Assembly (NCBI GenBank): GCA_030737835.1 | Contig: CM060850.1 | Coordinates: 16,032,734-16,096,733 of the forward strand | Length of the DNA: 64,000 nt | Direction: 5' to 3' | Source of the DNA: Acorus gramineus | Lineage: Eukaryota; Streptophyta; Magnoliopsida; Acorales; Acoraceae | Part shown: positions 45,859 through 55,625 of the stretch, one piece after another | Layout: every line of letters starts with the position of its first letter | How positions within the stretch are numbered: the stretch's first letter is position 1 | Made by a program: the position numbers and the translations under genes | The notes under the pieces: model-generated | Database searches by the model: none | What the model saw: only the letters and a program-made list of their open reading frames with translations | What the model was told of the DNA's origin: nothing

Positions 45859-45966
45859 CCCCCTCCCAAACTCTGAAAGGTAGAACCCTTAGAGTTTGCA
45901 CAAAAATGAGAAGGTGGCAGAGGCTTGCGACAGCTACGGGCGACAGGGTGGTGCATGGCACAACAC

Positions 45967-46525
45967 GGCAAGGGCACGACGACGACGGCAAGGGCACGAC
46001 GGCGACGGCAAGGGCACGACGACGACGGCAAGGGCACGACGGCGACGACGACGGCAAGGGCACGACGGCGACGACGACGGCAAGGGCACGACGGCAAGGG
46101 CACGACGACAACAGCGACGGCAAGGGCACGACGACGGCAAGGGCACGACGACGGCAAGGGCACGACGACGGCAAAGACACAAGCACGACGACGGCAAGGG
46201 CACGACGACGACGGCAAGGGCACGACGACGACGGCAAGGGCACGACGGCGACGACAACGGCAAGGGCACGACGACGACGGCAAGGGCGCGACGGCAAGGG
46301 CACGACGGCAAGGACACGGGCACGACGGCGGCAAGGGCACGACGGCGACGACAAGGGCACGACGACGGCGGCAAGGGAACGACGGCGACGACGACGGCAA
46401 GAGCACGACGGCGACGCAAAGGCACGACGACAACAGCGACGGCAAGGGCACGACGGCAACGGCAAGGGCACGACGGCGACGACGATGCAAGGGCACGACG
46501 ACGGCAAAGACACGAGCACGAACAA
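45967..46525. repeat. GC-rich minisatellite, variable units of about 15-21 bp
   Basis: The unit core GGCAAGGGCACGACG, followed by varying numbers of ACG or GCG triplets, repeats about 25 times, with occasional variants (GACAACAGCGACGGC, GGCAAAGACACGAGCACG). Almost all indels are multiples of three, so open frames of over 200 codons exist in several frames of both strands. I regard these frames as by-products. Confidence 0.9.
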
Positions 46526-46586
46526 ATAGGGTTCGCGTGAGAAGCAAACAAAGCAATTGAAGAAAATATGGGTATCAAAAGTCCTC

Positions 46587-46623
46587 CCCCGCTCCAATTG
46601 AAAACATCTCAATTGGAGCGGGG
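46587..46623 (-). promoter_or_regulatory. Perfect 15-bp stem-loop near the primer binding site of the TRIM-like element
   Basis: CCCCGCTCCAATTGA (46587-46601) and TCAATTGGAGCGGGG (46609-46623) pair perfectly around a 7-nt loop. It lies about 43 nt downstream of the primer site in the element's sense. Its position resembles that of retroviral dimerisation or packaging hairpins. Confidence 0.75.
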
Positions 46624-46665
46624 AAGAGGGAATAAAAACTTTTATATATCTAGGGTTTCAAAGAT

Positions 46666-46678
46666 GGCTCTGATACCA
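46666..46678 (-). promoter_or_regulatory. tRNA primer binding site of the TRIM-like element
   Basis: TGGTATCAGAGCC on the minus strand is directly adjacent to the LTR end and complementary to the 3' end of initiator tRNA-Met. Confidence 0.88.
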
Positions 46679-46868
46679 TGTTAGAATAAAGAAAAGGGAA
46701 TTCTTGTTATTATATTAGAGGAGCCAAATGGCTCTATTTATAGATACATAGAGGAAACCCTAAAATACAGATAAAGAATATAGGAAATCTAGGAAACTAA
46801 TAATAACTAATAATATCACAATAATGATAATAAAGATATAATATTATCCTAATAATGATTCTTTAACA
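46679..46868 (-). repeat. 5' LTR of the TRIM-like element
   Basis: It is 190 bp with TG and CA ends, next to the primer binding site. Confidence 0.9.
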
Positions 46869-47549
46869 AATACAATAGGATGTCTGCAACCACGGTATTT
46901 CAAACTAAGGGGAGTAGAGCCCCGACCAACTGTTATTGATAATTTCATTTCCCACCATGTGTGATTTGACACTAATAATAATTATCTGCTTATTACATAT
47001 TTAATTTTTTATCCCACGTCTATGCGTTTATTCACATATCTCTATTCATCCATGAAAATATAGATTTAGATCATTAAACATTCATGAATTTATGTGTCTT
47101 GGTTATTCTCCTTTGTTAATGAGAAATAATTGTTTCAATTAATTTGTAGAGGGTGCCAATGGGGGGAATTTAATCTTCCATGCAAGGCTCTCACACATAC
47201 AGAATGTCAGGAATATCAAGACGACACATTTCGTTAGTCCAATATATTTCAAAACAGTGGTCCATATAAAAGATGAATAAGGGTATTGGATAAATATATT
47301 ATTCATTGCTTCAGAACCAATAATACATGCAGCTCATAATGTTTTTTCCTGGAGTCTCTGCAAATTAGGGAGCTTGTCAAGGATGGTCTGCCAGCACAAA
47401 ACAAACTCTGTTTAGGAGGTTAGGTGCTCTGCTTAATCCATGAGTTCTTTGAAATGCCTCAACCTATAGGAACAAGATTATTTACATGGAAACATGTGCA
47501 TATGAATGTTCCTATAATGCTCTTATTGAACATCTGCTTTTCCTGACAG
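46869..47549. other. Intergenic DNA between element and ligase fragment
   Basis: No domain is recognised. Part may be former intron of the ligase gene. Confidence 0.5.
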
Positions 47550-49020
47550 TTATTCCCTTGTGCTGCTGCATACAACAAAGGAAGTCCTTGATGCATGCAT
47601 AGAGGCAATTGAACCAGTAACGGATGCATGCCTGCACAACCAAGTAATGTTAGAGCTCATGGATGGTTTGTAGAGACATGAATAGTTTACTGGTTTTGAC
47701 ATATTAAATTAGCAACCTGTGAAATTTTTGTTGTAGGACTGGATAAAAAATGCAGAGGAGGTTCAAGCCATAATGTTCATTGCAAATTCCATTTCTGGTC
47801 CATGCATATCTATCAGCATACTACAGTAATTTTGGCAATTGTTTTGTATTTTCTCAAAATAAAGTTCATAAAAGTGTGTAGTTTATAATTCTAGCAGATG
47901 ATATTTTAGGAATTACACAATCTCAGTGTATAGTATCCGGTCATTTTATACATGACTAAAGTGTTTTTGTTTTGGTTAATTCCTGATACTGAAGGTAAAA
48001 AATTAGGCAACTGAAGAACAAAAAACTTCCTTGTATGTGATAAGCTGAATACATGAAACTCACCTGGCTACAATTTTTCTTCTGTGGGTCTGTTTGTATA
48101 AATGGGCATGATGCTCAGCACAAATAGAAATAACATTAGATGATTAAATGTTCTTGCAAATAAGTAATATGTCAATATGACGCCTGGTCCATTGAGGGGG
48201 TGGTAGGCCCAACAGTTTTAAGAGGCTCATGGATTGGGTGAGGCCGTGAGGGTGAGGGTGGTTTAGTCTCACATCGCTTAATGGGAGGAGATAACATGTG
48301 CTTATATGTCAGCACAACTCTTAAACACCAAAATGTGTTTTAAACCCTTGAGCTCATTTAGAGGCAAAATGGATAATTTCTTATTGTCTAAGCCTGAAAC
48401 ATTACAGTCATCCTGATTGATGACACATAGATGATGATTGTGTTGACTCTCCTAGGCTATTACAGAAAACCAAATAAAATTTTGTATTTAGAGGCCTTAC
48501 CAACATATGGAAGTGTTGATGATGTCCCATATATTCTGTTGTACTTCAATATTCATTTCTAATTTGAAGTTATTATGGTGTATTTGTTTTAAGAGTTTAT
48601 AGGGATCATTGTGGAATCATTATGGTGTATTTGTTTAGGAAATATTACAGTGTAATCTTCTGTTGATGTATGGGTGTATTGGAGAGTTTTCTTCATTACT
48701 TAATGTAAAAGAATATATTGAATATTGATTTGTTCATACATGTTATATGTTATCAGTTACTTATTGTCTCCGTTTTCATCTAACCTTGACTGTATGTGGT
48801 GGCAATGGGGAGGATGGTACCCTGCAATCTTTATTGGATGCTGCAGGAGTTCCATATTCAGGTAAGAATTTTTTCTGAAATGAATTTCTTTTCTCTCACA
48901 AACCAGTTTTTTTGTTCATTCTTGTAGGTTTCATACTTGTTTCATGTTACTGGTCCTGTTGCCATGCCTTCTAAAACTTGTATGGACGAGGTGTCAACAT
49001 CTGTTGCTCTAATAAGCCAT
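47550..49020 (+). pseudogene. Plant D-alanine-D-alanine ligase-like gene, internal fragment of four exons
   Basis: Exon-like 47551-47706 after CTGACAG reads YSLVLLHTTKEVLDACIEAI, then CLHNQVMLELMDGL, a stop, RHE, a stop, FTGFDI. Exon-like 47737-47826 after TTGTAG reads DWIKNAEEVQAIMFIA and then diverges. Exon-like 48792-48861 reads VCGGNGEDGTLQSLLDAAGV and ends PYSG before GTAAGA. Exon-like 48944-49020 reads VTGPVAMPSKTCMDEVSTSV then ALISH before GTATGG. The GEDGTLQSLL and SKTCMDKVATS-like motifs are those of plant homologs of bacterial Ddl, an ATP-grasp enzyme that joins D-alanine residues and is linked in plants to plastid peptidoglycan-like material. The two nonsense codons and lost HG segment make it a pseudogene. 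Introns are retained. Confidence 0.78.
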
Positions 49021-51095
49021 GTATGGTCCCATTCTTTAAAAATATATAGTTCAGAGTTTTCACATTTCTAGGCCTCTCTTAAAAGTTACTGCTGTGATGA
49101 TTGACTTAACCTTTCAAACAATCTCAAATAAATATGTTAAAAATTGTTGCTGTGATGATTGGATTAACATTTCAAAAAGCAAGTCTGAAGAAAATAACTT
49201 ACGAACCGGAATTGGGATGATAAGCTAACAATTTCTACCTTTTTTTTAAAAAAAAAATGACATACGTAATTTTCTTTAGGCAATAAAATCACCATTTTGG
49301 ATTTGAAATTCTTCTATCTTGTGTCACCTACAACTGGGAGTTCATTAGGTCTTCAATATCTAAAGTGTTTCTGAGTAGCAATGAGTAAAAATGTATTGCT
49401 GTGGTTCCAAATTTGATTACCAGACCTTTAAGTCACTTATAACTCTTTTATTAAAACTTCATGAATATGATTTTTTTTTTTTATGAATCAGTTTTCAGTA
49501 AATGAATATGTTTGAGAAATTACAGTTGTACAAAATTCTATAAACTTGTGGCAAAATTTACATCATAAAATTTAGAAGTGACAAGGAGGCATTTCTTTGT
49601 CAGTTCCATACTATATATTAACATCCACTTTGTTGCTTATGAAACGTGTGAAAACCCAGTCAAGTGATCTATGTAATTTTGGGTGTGGTGATTAATACAG
49701 GTCATGATTAGAATGATACATCTTGTCAGGAAAATCAGAGCACGTTGAAGCTGAAACAAAAACTTTAGTACCTAGGATCTTTGATGCCTGTTGACTTAGT
49801 ATGGATTTAATTTAGAATTGCATCATATTCTTAACATTTTGATGCTATGTCCATCACTCTCTTGATTGTCATGAGCATGGTATCGATACCATGGATCATT
49901 TGCTTTATGGTATACTCATGAGTTAAGACAACCAAAAAATATGCATCGGTGTAGTTTGTTTGATAAATTTTACTTGGATTCCTTTGGTTCACTTTCTGTA
50001 TTATCTTCATAGTCTGTTGTGAAAACTTTTAATCCCACCTTCCATTATATGTGATTTTATATGTAAAGGAGAATATGAGCGACTTAATGCCTGATTAAAT
50101 AATAATAATAGCAATTCTCCCTCAACCCTCTTATCGGGCGAGTGATAACGAAATGTATCTTTTTTGAAATAGTGACAATCTAAAATTTATGACTATACTC
50201 TTTTGTAGGATATAAATGACTCATTACAATCTAAAATTTATGTTAAATTTTTTTATTTACAACTATACTCTTTTGTAAGAAATGAAAGGAGTAACGCTTG
50301 ACAATTTTTTGTAGTTTGAATTTTCCAATATGTCCTTGTACATGTTAGTTGAGGTCTTTCTACTGTTTGTAATAATCTATTTGATCCAACTACCACATAT
50401 ATTCATGGGCTTTTAGTTCCTTGTAGGTGTTTTTTTTATTATTCAAGCAAATTGAATATATAGTCTTTTCTTCAACAATTATAGCAAGTTTTTAAGTAAA
50501 CATCTTCGCCTTCTTATTATGGTTGGTTTTATCTAAGAGTCGATGAACTTTATTTTCATAAATAGGCGGTGCTTGAGTTTGAAGTACATGTGATTCAAAG
50601 ATGCAATACCTCCACAAAATGTCATAAAAAATATAATTACGTTTCTAATTTTTTGTAGTGGTTTGTCATTCAAATTATGTTTTTTGGTTCATTCCTGAAA
50701 AGCTATAATGTGTTGGGTATTGTAAAAGATGGTAGATCAAACATAATACAAGTTTTCAGATCGTCTTTTGTAATTATGTGTCAAAAAAATTATTATTAAT
50801 ATAGTTTGAAAATTTGTAAGGTGATAATGTTCCAATTGTTCATACACATTCATAAAAATCTAATCCATTTTTTATATTCAGTTTTATATTACATTGGGCA
50901 TATATTGGGAGTGGGAGACATTTATATTTCATTCATCTAGATCTTATTCTTTATAAAATCTAATATGTTTGGATACTGAATATGATTTATTATTGGGTAT
51001 ACAATTTTTCCGTCATAAGTGAGTATAAATAAGAAAAATTTAAAGTGATTTTGTGTTTGATTGTGTTTTGAATTATTCTTGTTAGAAAATGTAAT
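49021..51095. other. AT-rich intergenic DNA, no recognisable gene
   Basis: About 2 kb with no domain, repeat or RNA gene that I can support. It may contain further degraded intron sequence of the ligase fragment. Confidence 0.5.
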
Positions 51096-51099
51096 AATA

Positions 51100-51364
51100 A
51101 ATTTTTTGTTGTTTGGGTAAAATGTGAATAAAGTATGGATAAGGATTTATAAAAGGTGAAAAAATAATGATAGTTGATTTGACATGTGATTTATTAGAGG
51201 TGATGACAGTTGATTTGACAGTGGACCCACATATTCTTTGAGTGGAATAATCTGGAATAACTTTAATTCCACATGTTGATTGGAATTCATATACTATTTT
51301 ATACCAGTTTATTCTGACATAGTTTATCCCTGGGTATTCCTTGCATCCAAACAACCAAAAAACA
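51100..51364. mobile_element. Small MITE with 'GTTGTTTGG' termini
   Basis: TTTTTTGTTGTTTGGGTAAA on the left is mirrored by TCCAAACAACCAAAAAA on the right. The 265-bp element is non-coding. Confidence 0.55.
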
Positions 51365-51452
51365 TCTATTATGCTTTATTTTCACTTATTCCCTGGGCTA
51401 TTCCATATCAAAATGAAAGTGTAACACTTTTCAATTCAAATAATTAAATAAA

Positions 51453-51977
51453 GGGAAAAATACAATTAACCCCCTGTAAACTGCCTGACATCTATATATC
51501 CCCCTGATTTTTCCTAAACTTCATATAACCCCGTGAAAACATTTATGTAAATCCAAATATTCCTCTGAGTTAAACTTCCATTGAAAAAATGAAGAATATT
51601 ATGCGAATGTCATGTTTAGTTAACCCTGACTAAAAATACAGTATACTCTAACTCCCTACAATGTGTTAAAATGTGAAAAATCATTTATAAATGATGATTT
51701 TACCATTTCTCTCCGGATAAAGTTTTATAATCCATTTGGAAGGGTAAAATGATCATTTACATATGATTTTCTGTATTTTTAACATATTGTAGGAGATTTT
51801 TAGTATACCGTGCTTTTAGTTAGGGTTAATCAAACAAAATATTCATTATTTGTCAATGAAAATTTAATTGATGGGATTATTTGAATTTATATAGGTGTTT
51901 TCAGGGGTTATATGGACTTTAGGAAAAGTCAAAGATTATATGGATCTCAGATAGTTTACAAGTGTAAGGATTTTTCT
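51453..51977. mobile_element. Foldback MITE of the 'GGTTATATGGA' type, copy B
   Basis: The left half (AAGAATATTATGCGAATGTC, GTTAACCCTGACTAAAAATA, CAGTATACTCT) is mirrored in the right half (AGTATACCGTGCTTTTAGTT, AGGGTTAATCAAACAAAATA, TTCATTATTTG). The outer parts contain CATATAACCCC and GGGGTTATATGGA words. Organisation and sequence match the element at 8985-9485. Confidence 0.75.
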
Positions 51978-52560
51978 CTAAAATAAAACTCGTAACTACA
52001 GAAAAGAAATATTTTTGGTCTTTAATTTGATAGTCAAAACATACTAATAATTCCATATTAATTTTCAATCATTATATTTCAACAAATTAATTCTTGTGCA
52101 ACATATACGGCATAGACTAGTATTATAAAAAAATATGACACAATAAACTCCACTTATGTAACACGAATATCAACAATAGATGCATAGTAGATAAATCTGA
52201 TGACCTTAATTTTATACCATCGTAAATAACATATTCATTTTTATATTATTATAATTTTTCTTAATAAAAAAATGTGTCCATCTTTATCTTTTTTAACCAA
52301 ATAAAATCTAACTATAGTTAGTTCTTAACCAAGAAGCAAACATGACAAAAAAATAATCTTAATATAATATTTGTTGTAATGTAAATAATTAAACATAACA
52401 ATTGAATTAATCTCTTGTTCTTTTTAAATCAACCGGGAGACATTCAACTTTGCCCTTTCTTTCCTGGCCTTTTTTTTCCAATTCAGATCTAGTTTTTTTG
52501 TAAAAAAATTTTCATTTTGTAATAATATATATGATTAATTGTTATCAGCATTATTTTATT
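51978..52560. other. AT-rich intergenic DNA, no gene seen
   Basis: No recognisable feature. Confidence 0.5.
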
Positions 52561-52561
52561 T

Positions 52562-53150
52562 TCATTTCTTTTTTTTTTTTTTTTTTTGAAAGAGGTAGAC
52601 TCACACCACCAACCAATTTCATTTAAGAAAATATATTAGTACATGTTTGAATTGGAGATGAGACAAAACAAAAACGAACAAAACAAAAGGGCCCACACTA
52701 ACCCATAGGAGACAGGCAGGGGGTAGACACGGCATCTCAACCCCCCCCTCCCACCAGCGACTCGGTGCTATGTGATAACTTCTATGGAGCCGCTAGCAAG
52801 CCAGACGCCCCGCACTCCTGGCCCACCAATTTGCGCGCCTAGTCTGGAATGAGAAATTCTGTGAGAGCCTACATGTTCTCGATAGAAACTTGCACACTTG
52901 TGGATATCGCATCATTGCGAGTTCGCCATATAACTCACGCACCCGAGGCGATGACCGAATCCGCGATGTACTTCAAAGGGGAGGCATTCGCGTGCACAGA
53001 GTTGCGCCTGCGTCTCATATGTCTGTGAGGGAATGGAACGGGGACAGTGACGTCGCCGATCCCACCACCCCCCATAGCGCCTGTGTGACTATTGGGTATC
53101 CCTCTGATACCCCTCGGTGTTTTGAAAAACACAACACCACTCTCTCCATA
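52562..53150 (-). mobile_element. Possible LINE 3' end with poly(A), minus orientation
   Basis: A T-run of about 24 at 52570-52588, read on the minus strand, is a poly(A) tail preceded by TTGGTTGGTGGTGTGAGTCT and a GC-richer region up to the solo LTR. That resembles the 3' end of plant L1 elements. No coding motif was secure within it, so the call is tentative. Confidence 0.35.
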
Positions 53151-53155
53151 AGACC

Positions 53156-54178
53156 TGAGGAGGATATTTTCCCTCTTCAGTTAGATTTGTAAGTTTACTG
53201 GGAAAAAAGAACTCAAGCAATATGAATTCTAGCAGCTATGCTTCGATTATCTCAACGACTGTATAGAAAATAATGCAAACAGAGCTCAATGATTGGGTTT
53301 GACTCAATGGATAACTCTTTTTACCTTGCTTGACTGTGCCCCTAGAGTGCTAAGCGCACGACCTCTTTATAGGCTGCCTACGTACTCCTTGGGGATCAAG
53401 TCACACGTAGTTTCTTATACACCCTTGTAACCGCCTTGCCACTAAGTACTTAGTGAGTCTTTTTTCAGGGAAACATCCCCGGTATTTATGTTCCACGTTG
53501 GTTCTTGATTACTCACGTTCTGTTGGTAATGGGCCTTAAATGCTACCTTGGCAGGTACAGGTGTTAGTGGTCTTCTAACCGTTTCTTTCTCTAGCTCGGA
53601 GTCTCTTGATGTGCTCGCCTGTACGCTTCACATCATGCTATCGAGGAGTAAGGTCGATCGACCAGTCCTCATATCTGGTCGTGCCTTAGACTACTCGCCT
53701 TCGAGGAATAAGGTCGACCGACCAGTCCTCATGTCTGGTCGTGCTTTAGACTACTCGCCTTCGAGGAGTAAGGTCGACTGACCAGTCCTTATGTCTGGTC
53801 GTGCCTTAGACTACTCGCCTTCGAGGATTAAGATCGATCGACCAGACCTCATGTCTGGTCGTGCCTTAGACTACTCACCTTCGAGGAGTAAGGTCGACCG
53901 ACCAGACCTCATGTCTGGTCGTGCCTTAGACTACTCGCCTTCGAGGAGTAAGGTCGACCGACCAGACCTCATGTCTGGTCGTGCCTTAGACTACTCGCCT
54001 TCGGGTGCCCAACCGCCCAACTAGACACTGGATCTAGTCGTATCAGCACATCTGGGAGAGTCATCATGATCAAGGATTGGAACTCGGATTTGCGGGTTCC
54101 ACGGCAGGCCCACGTTTGTCCTGGTGTGACGCATTACCCCTTGAGGTGACATGTGTTGTGAGGATTTTTACCTCCACA
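53156..54178 (-). mobile_element. Solo LTR of the Tat-type family with perfect 5-bp target duplication
   Basis: On the minus strand it begins TGTGGAGGTAAAAATC and ends CCTCCTCA, co-linear with the LTR at 30789-31817. AGACC lies directly on both sides (53151-53155 and 54179-54183). No internal element sequence is attached, so it arose by recombination between the two LTRs of a complete insertion. It contains about six 60-bp repeats of the same kind as the other copy. Confidence 0.92.
53640..54005. repeat. 60-bp tandem repeats in the solo LTR
   Basis: Units contain GAGGAGTAAGGTCGACCGAC, CAGACCTCATGTCTGGTCGT and GCCTTAGACTACTCGCCTTC. The 20-codon periodic frame seen in the other LTR is open here too, interrupted by one TGA near 53780. 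Confidence 0.88.
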
Positions 54179-54183
54179 AGACC

Positions 54184-54555
54184 TAAAAGAAAGAACACAC
54201 AAACTTTGGAGAACTTCTCTTTTGTATTGATTTGCTTGAATTAAAATAACACAGCGTCTTCACATCCTTTCATAGGGTGTTGTGAGAAAGGTTAAAAATA
54301 TAGAAAATAAAAAAAGTCAAATATCCTAATGAAGACCAATAACATAACATTAAAACATTTCTAAAAGTGGCTCATATATATTAATATATATGCTAAATTA
54401 TTCATCAATTAATATGGAGTCATTTATTGACTTCATAAATATGGAGAAAATCAATGTGATTTATTCTCTTAATTATTCTTCTAATTATTTGATATCAAAT
54501 CAAATATTTAGTTTTTATTACCTTCCTTATTTGGTGGTGTTGAGATCTTTTCATC
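54184..54555. other. AT-rich DNA between solo LTR and LINE fragment
   Basis: No gene is recognised. It may be part of an older element. Confidence 0.4.
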
Positions 54556-54559
54556 CTTT

Positions 54560-54830
54560 TTATTTGATATTTCCAATAGACCCGACATTAGCAGAAAGGT
54601 GCATGACCATCTTTGGCGTTTCACTGCAGAGAGTGTAAACGATAGGCTCGCTCGCATACCACTTTGCCCTATAGACTTTGGTAAGTAGACATTCATGCAC
54701 GAGAAAAGCCACCAGAAGATCTTGATCTTCCAAGGGATTTTCGGGCGCCAAATACGCGACGGAGAGCCGCATGAGAGAGAGGTCGTGGCCAACCCGAATC
54801 TCCGCCACTCATTTCTATAGACTTTGGTGG
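54560..54830 (-). pseudogene. LINE reverse-transcriptase C-terminal zinc-binding (zf-RVT) fragment, frameshifted
   Basis: One minus-strand frame reads IWRPKIPWKIKIFWWLF and the next reads LLTKVYRAKWYASEPIVYTL followed by CSETPKMVMHL. Together they give the order of the zf-RVT domain of plant LINE polyproteins, where W.K.P.K.K.F.WL is followed by L.K and C.LC..E...H. A frameshift separates them. No reverse transcriptase core is present. Confidence 0.6.
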
Positions 54831-55520
54831 TAAGTTGATGTTAACATTTCTACCAATGTTAGTATTTATAATTACTATGTCTTTATTAATAAATAGTTTA
54901 TATATTTAGTTTTTATATTTTTAGATTTTAGATGAAATTTATCATTTTTATGTTAAAATTAATATTTTTTTATTTTTATAAATATTATATTTGGTAAAGT
55001 AAAATATGTAAAATAAAAAAATAAGGTAATTTGATCATTTCTCAAAGACTTTAACGATTGTAATAAAAATTTGAATGTAAAAATTATACATGATAAATAT
55101 GTATAATTTTTACATATTCCAATAATATAAAAATGAATAAGTTATTTGGATGGTAGGCATGAAAAAAAAAAAAAAAAAATTATCAAAACAAGATTAATTA
55201 ACAACAATGATTAACAAAGCGACCGAACTTTGCTACAAATAAGCAAACGTGAAGAAGCAAACGTGAAGAAGAGGAGGTGATCTCTCTCACACACACCACA
55301 CACACTACAAATATTGCCTGGTCTACATGAAGAAGCAAATGTAAAAATAGAGAAAGATTGATTGAAAAGGCTTACATTCCTTTGTTTGATATTCCATTAC
55401 ATATATAGGATGTAAGTCAGTATACACCAGAGAAACAATCTCATGAATGGAAAACAATCCTATGAATTTGGGCATTAATACAACAATATATCAAGAATAG
55501 AAAGCGCTGATATCAGCTGG
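54831..55520. other. Upstream region of the ABCG gene
   Basis: The DNA is AT-rich, with a poly-A run near 55164 and a CT/CA-rich stretch near 55280-55312. I do not see a secure TATA box. Confidence 0.5.
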
Positions 55521-55625
55521 ATGATTTTGTCATGTTTTTCACCGCGGTTCTCACAGCTGGTCTCACACCATCCTCTCTGTGAAGATTTATATAACAGAAA
55601 AAAAAAAGAAAAAAATATCACAGAC

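Larger units (their letters stand above)
45668..46868 (-). mobile_element. TRIM-like LTR retroelement filled with a GC-rich minisatellite
   Basis: Two direct repeats of about 190 bp (45668-45858 and 46679-46868) begin TGTTAGAATAAAG and end TTCTTTAACA, with about six differences. AATAC flanks the element at 45663-45667 and 46869-46873, a perfect 5-bp target duplication. On the minus strand, TGGTATCAGAGCC (46678-46666) directly abuts the first LTR and is a standard initiator-methionine tRNA primer site, and GGGAGGGGG (45867-45859) directly abuts the second LTR as polypurine tract. The 820-bp interior encodes no gag or pol, so it must use proteins from other elements. Confidence 0.92.

Noticed and set aside
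45834..46612. Several open frames of 200-257 codons on both strands across the minisatellite
   Set aside because: They follow from triplet-periodic repeats, run in many frames at once and have no domain.
52890..53192. 100-codon frame next to the solo LTR
   Set aside because: It crosses the LTR border at 53156 and so cannot be one old gene; no domain is visible.
53640..54005. 60-bp repeats considered as a CRISPR array
   Set aside because: Repeats are contiguous with no unique spacers, lie in a plant LTR, and occur in two LTR copies.
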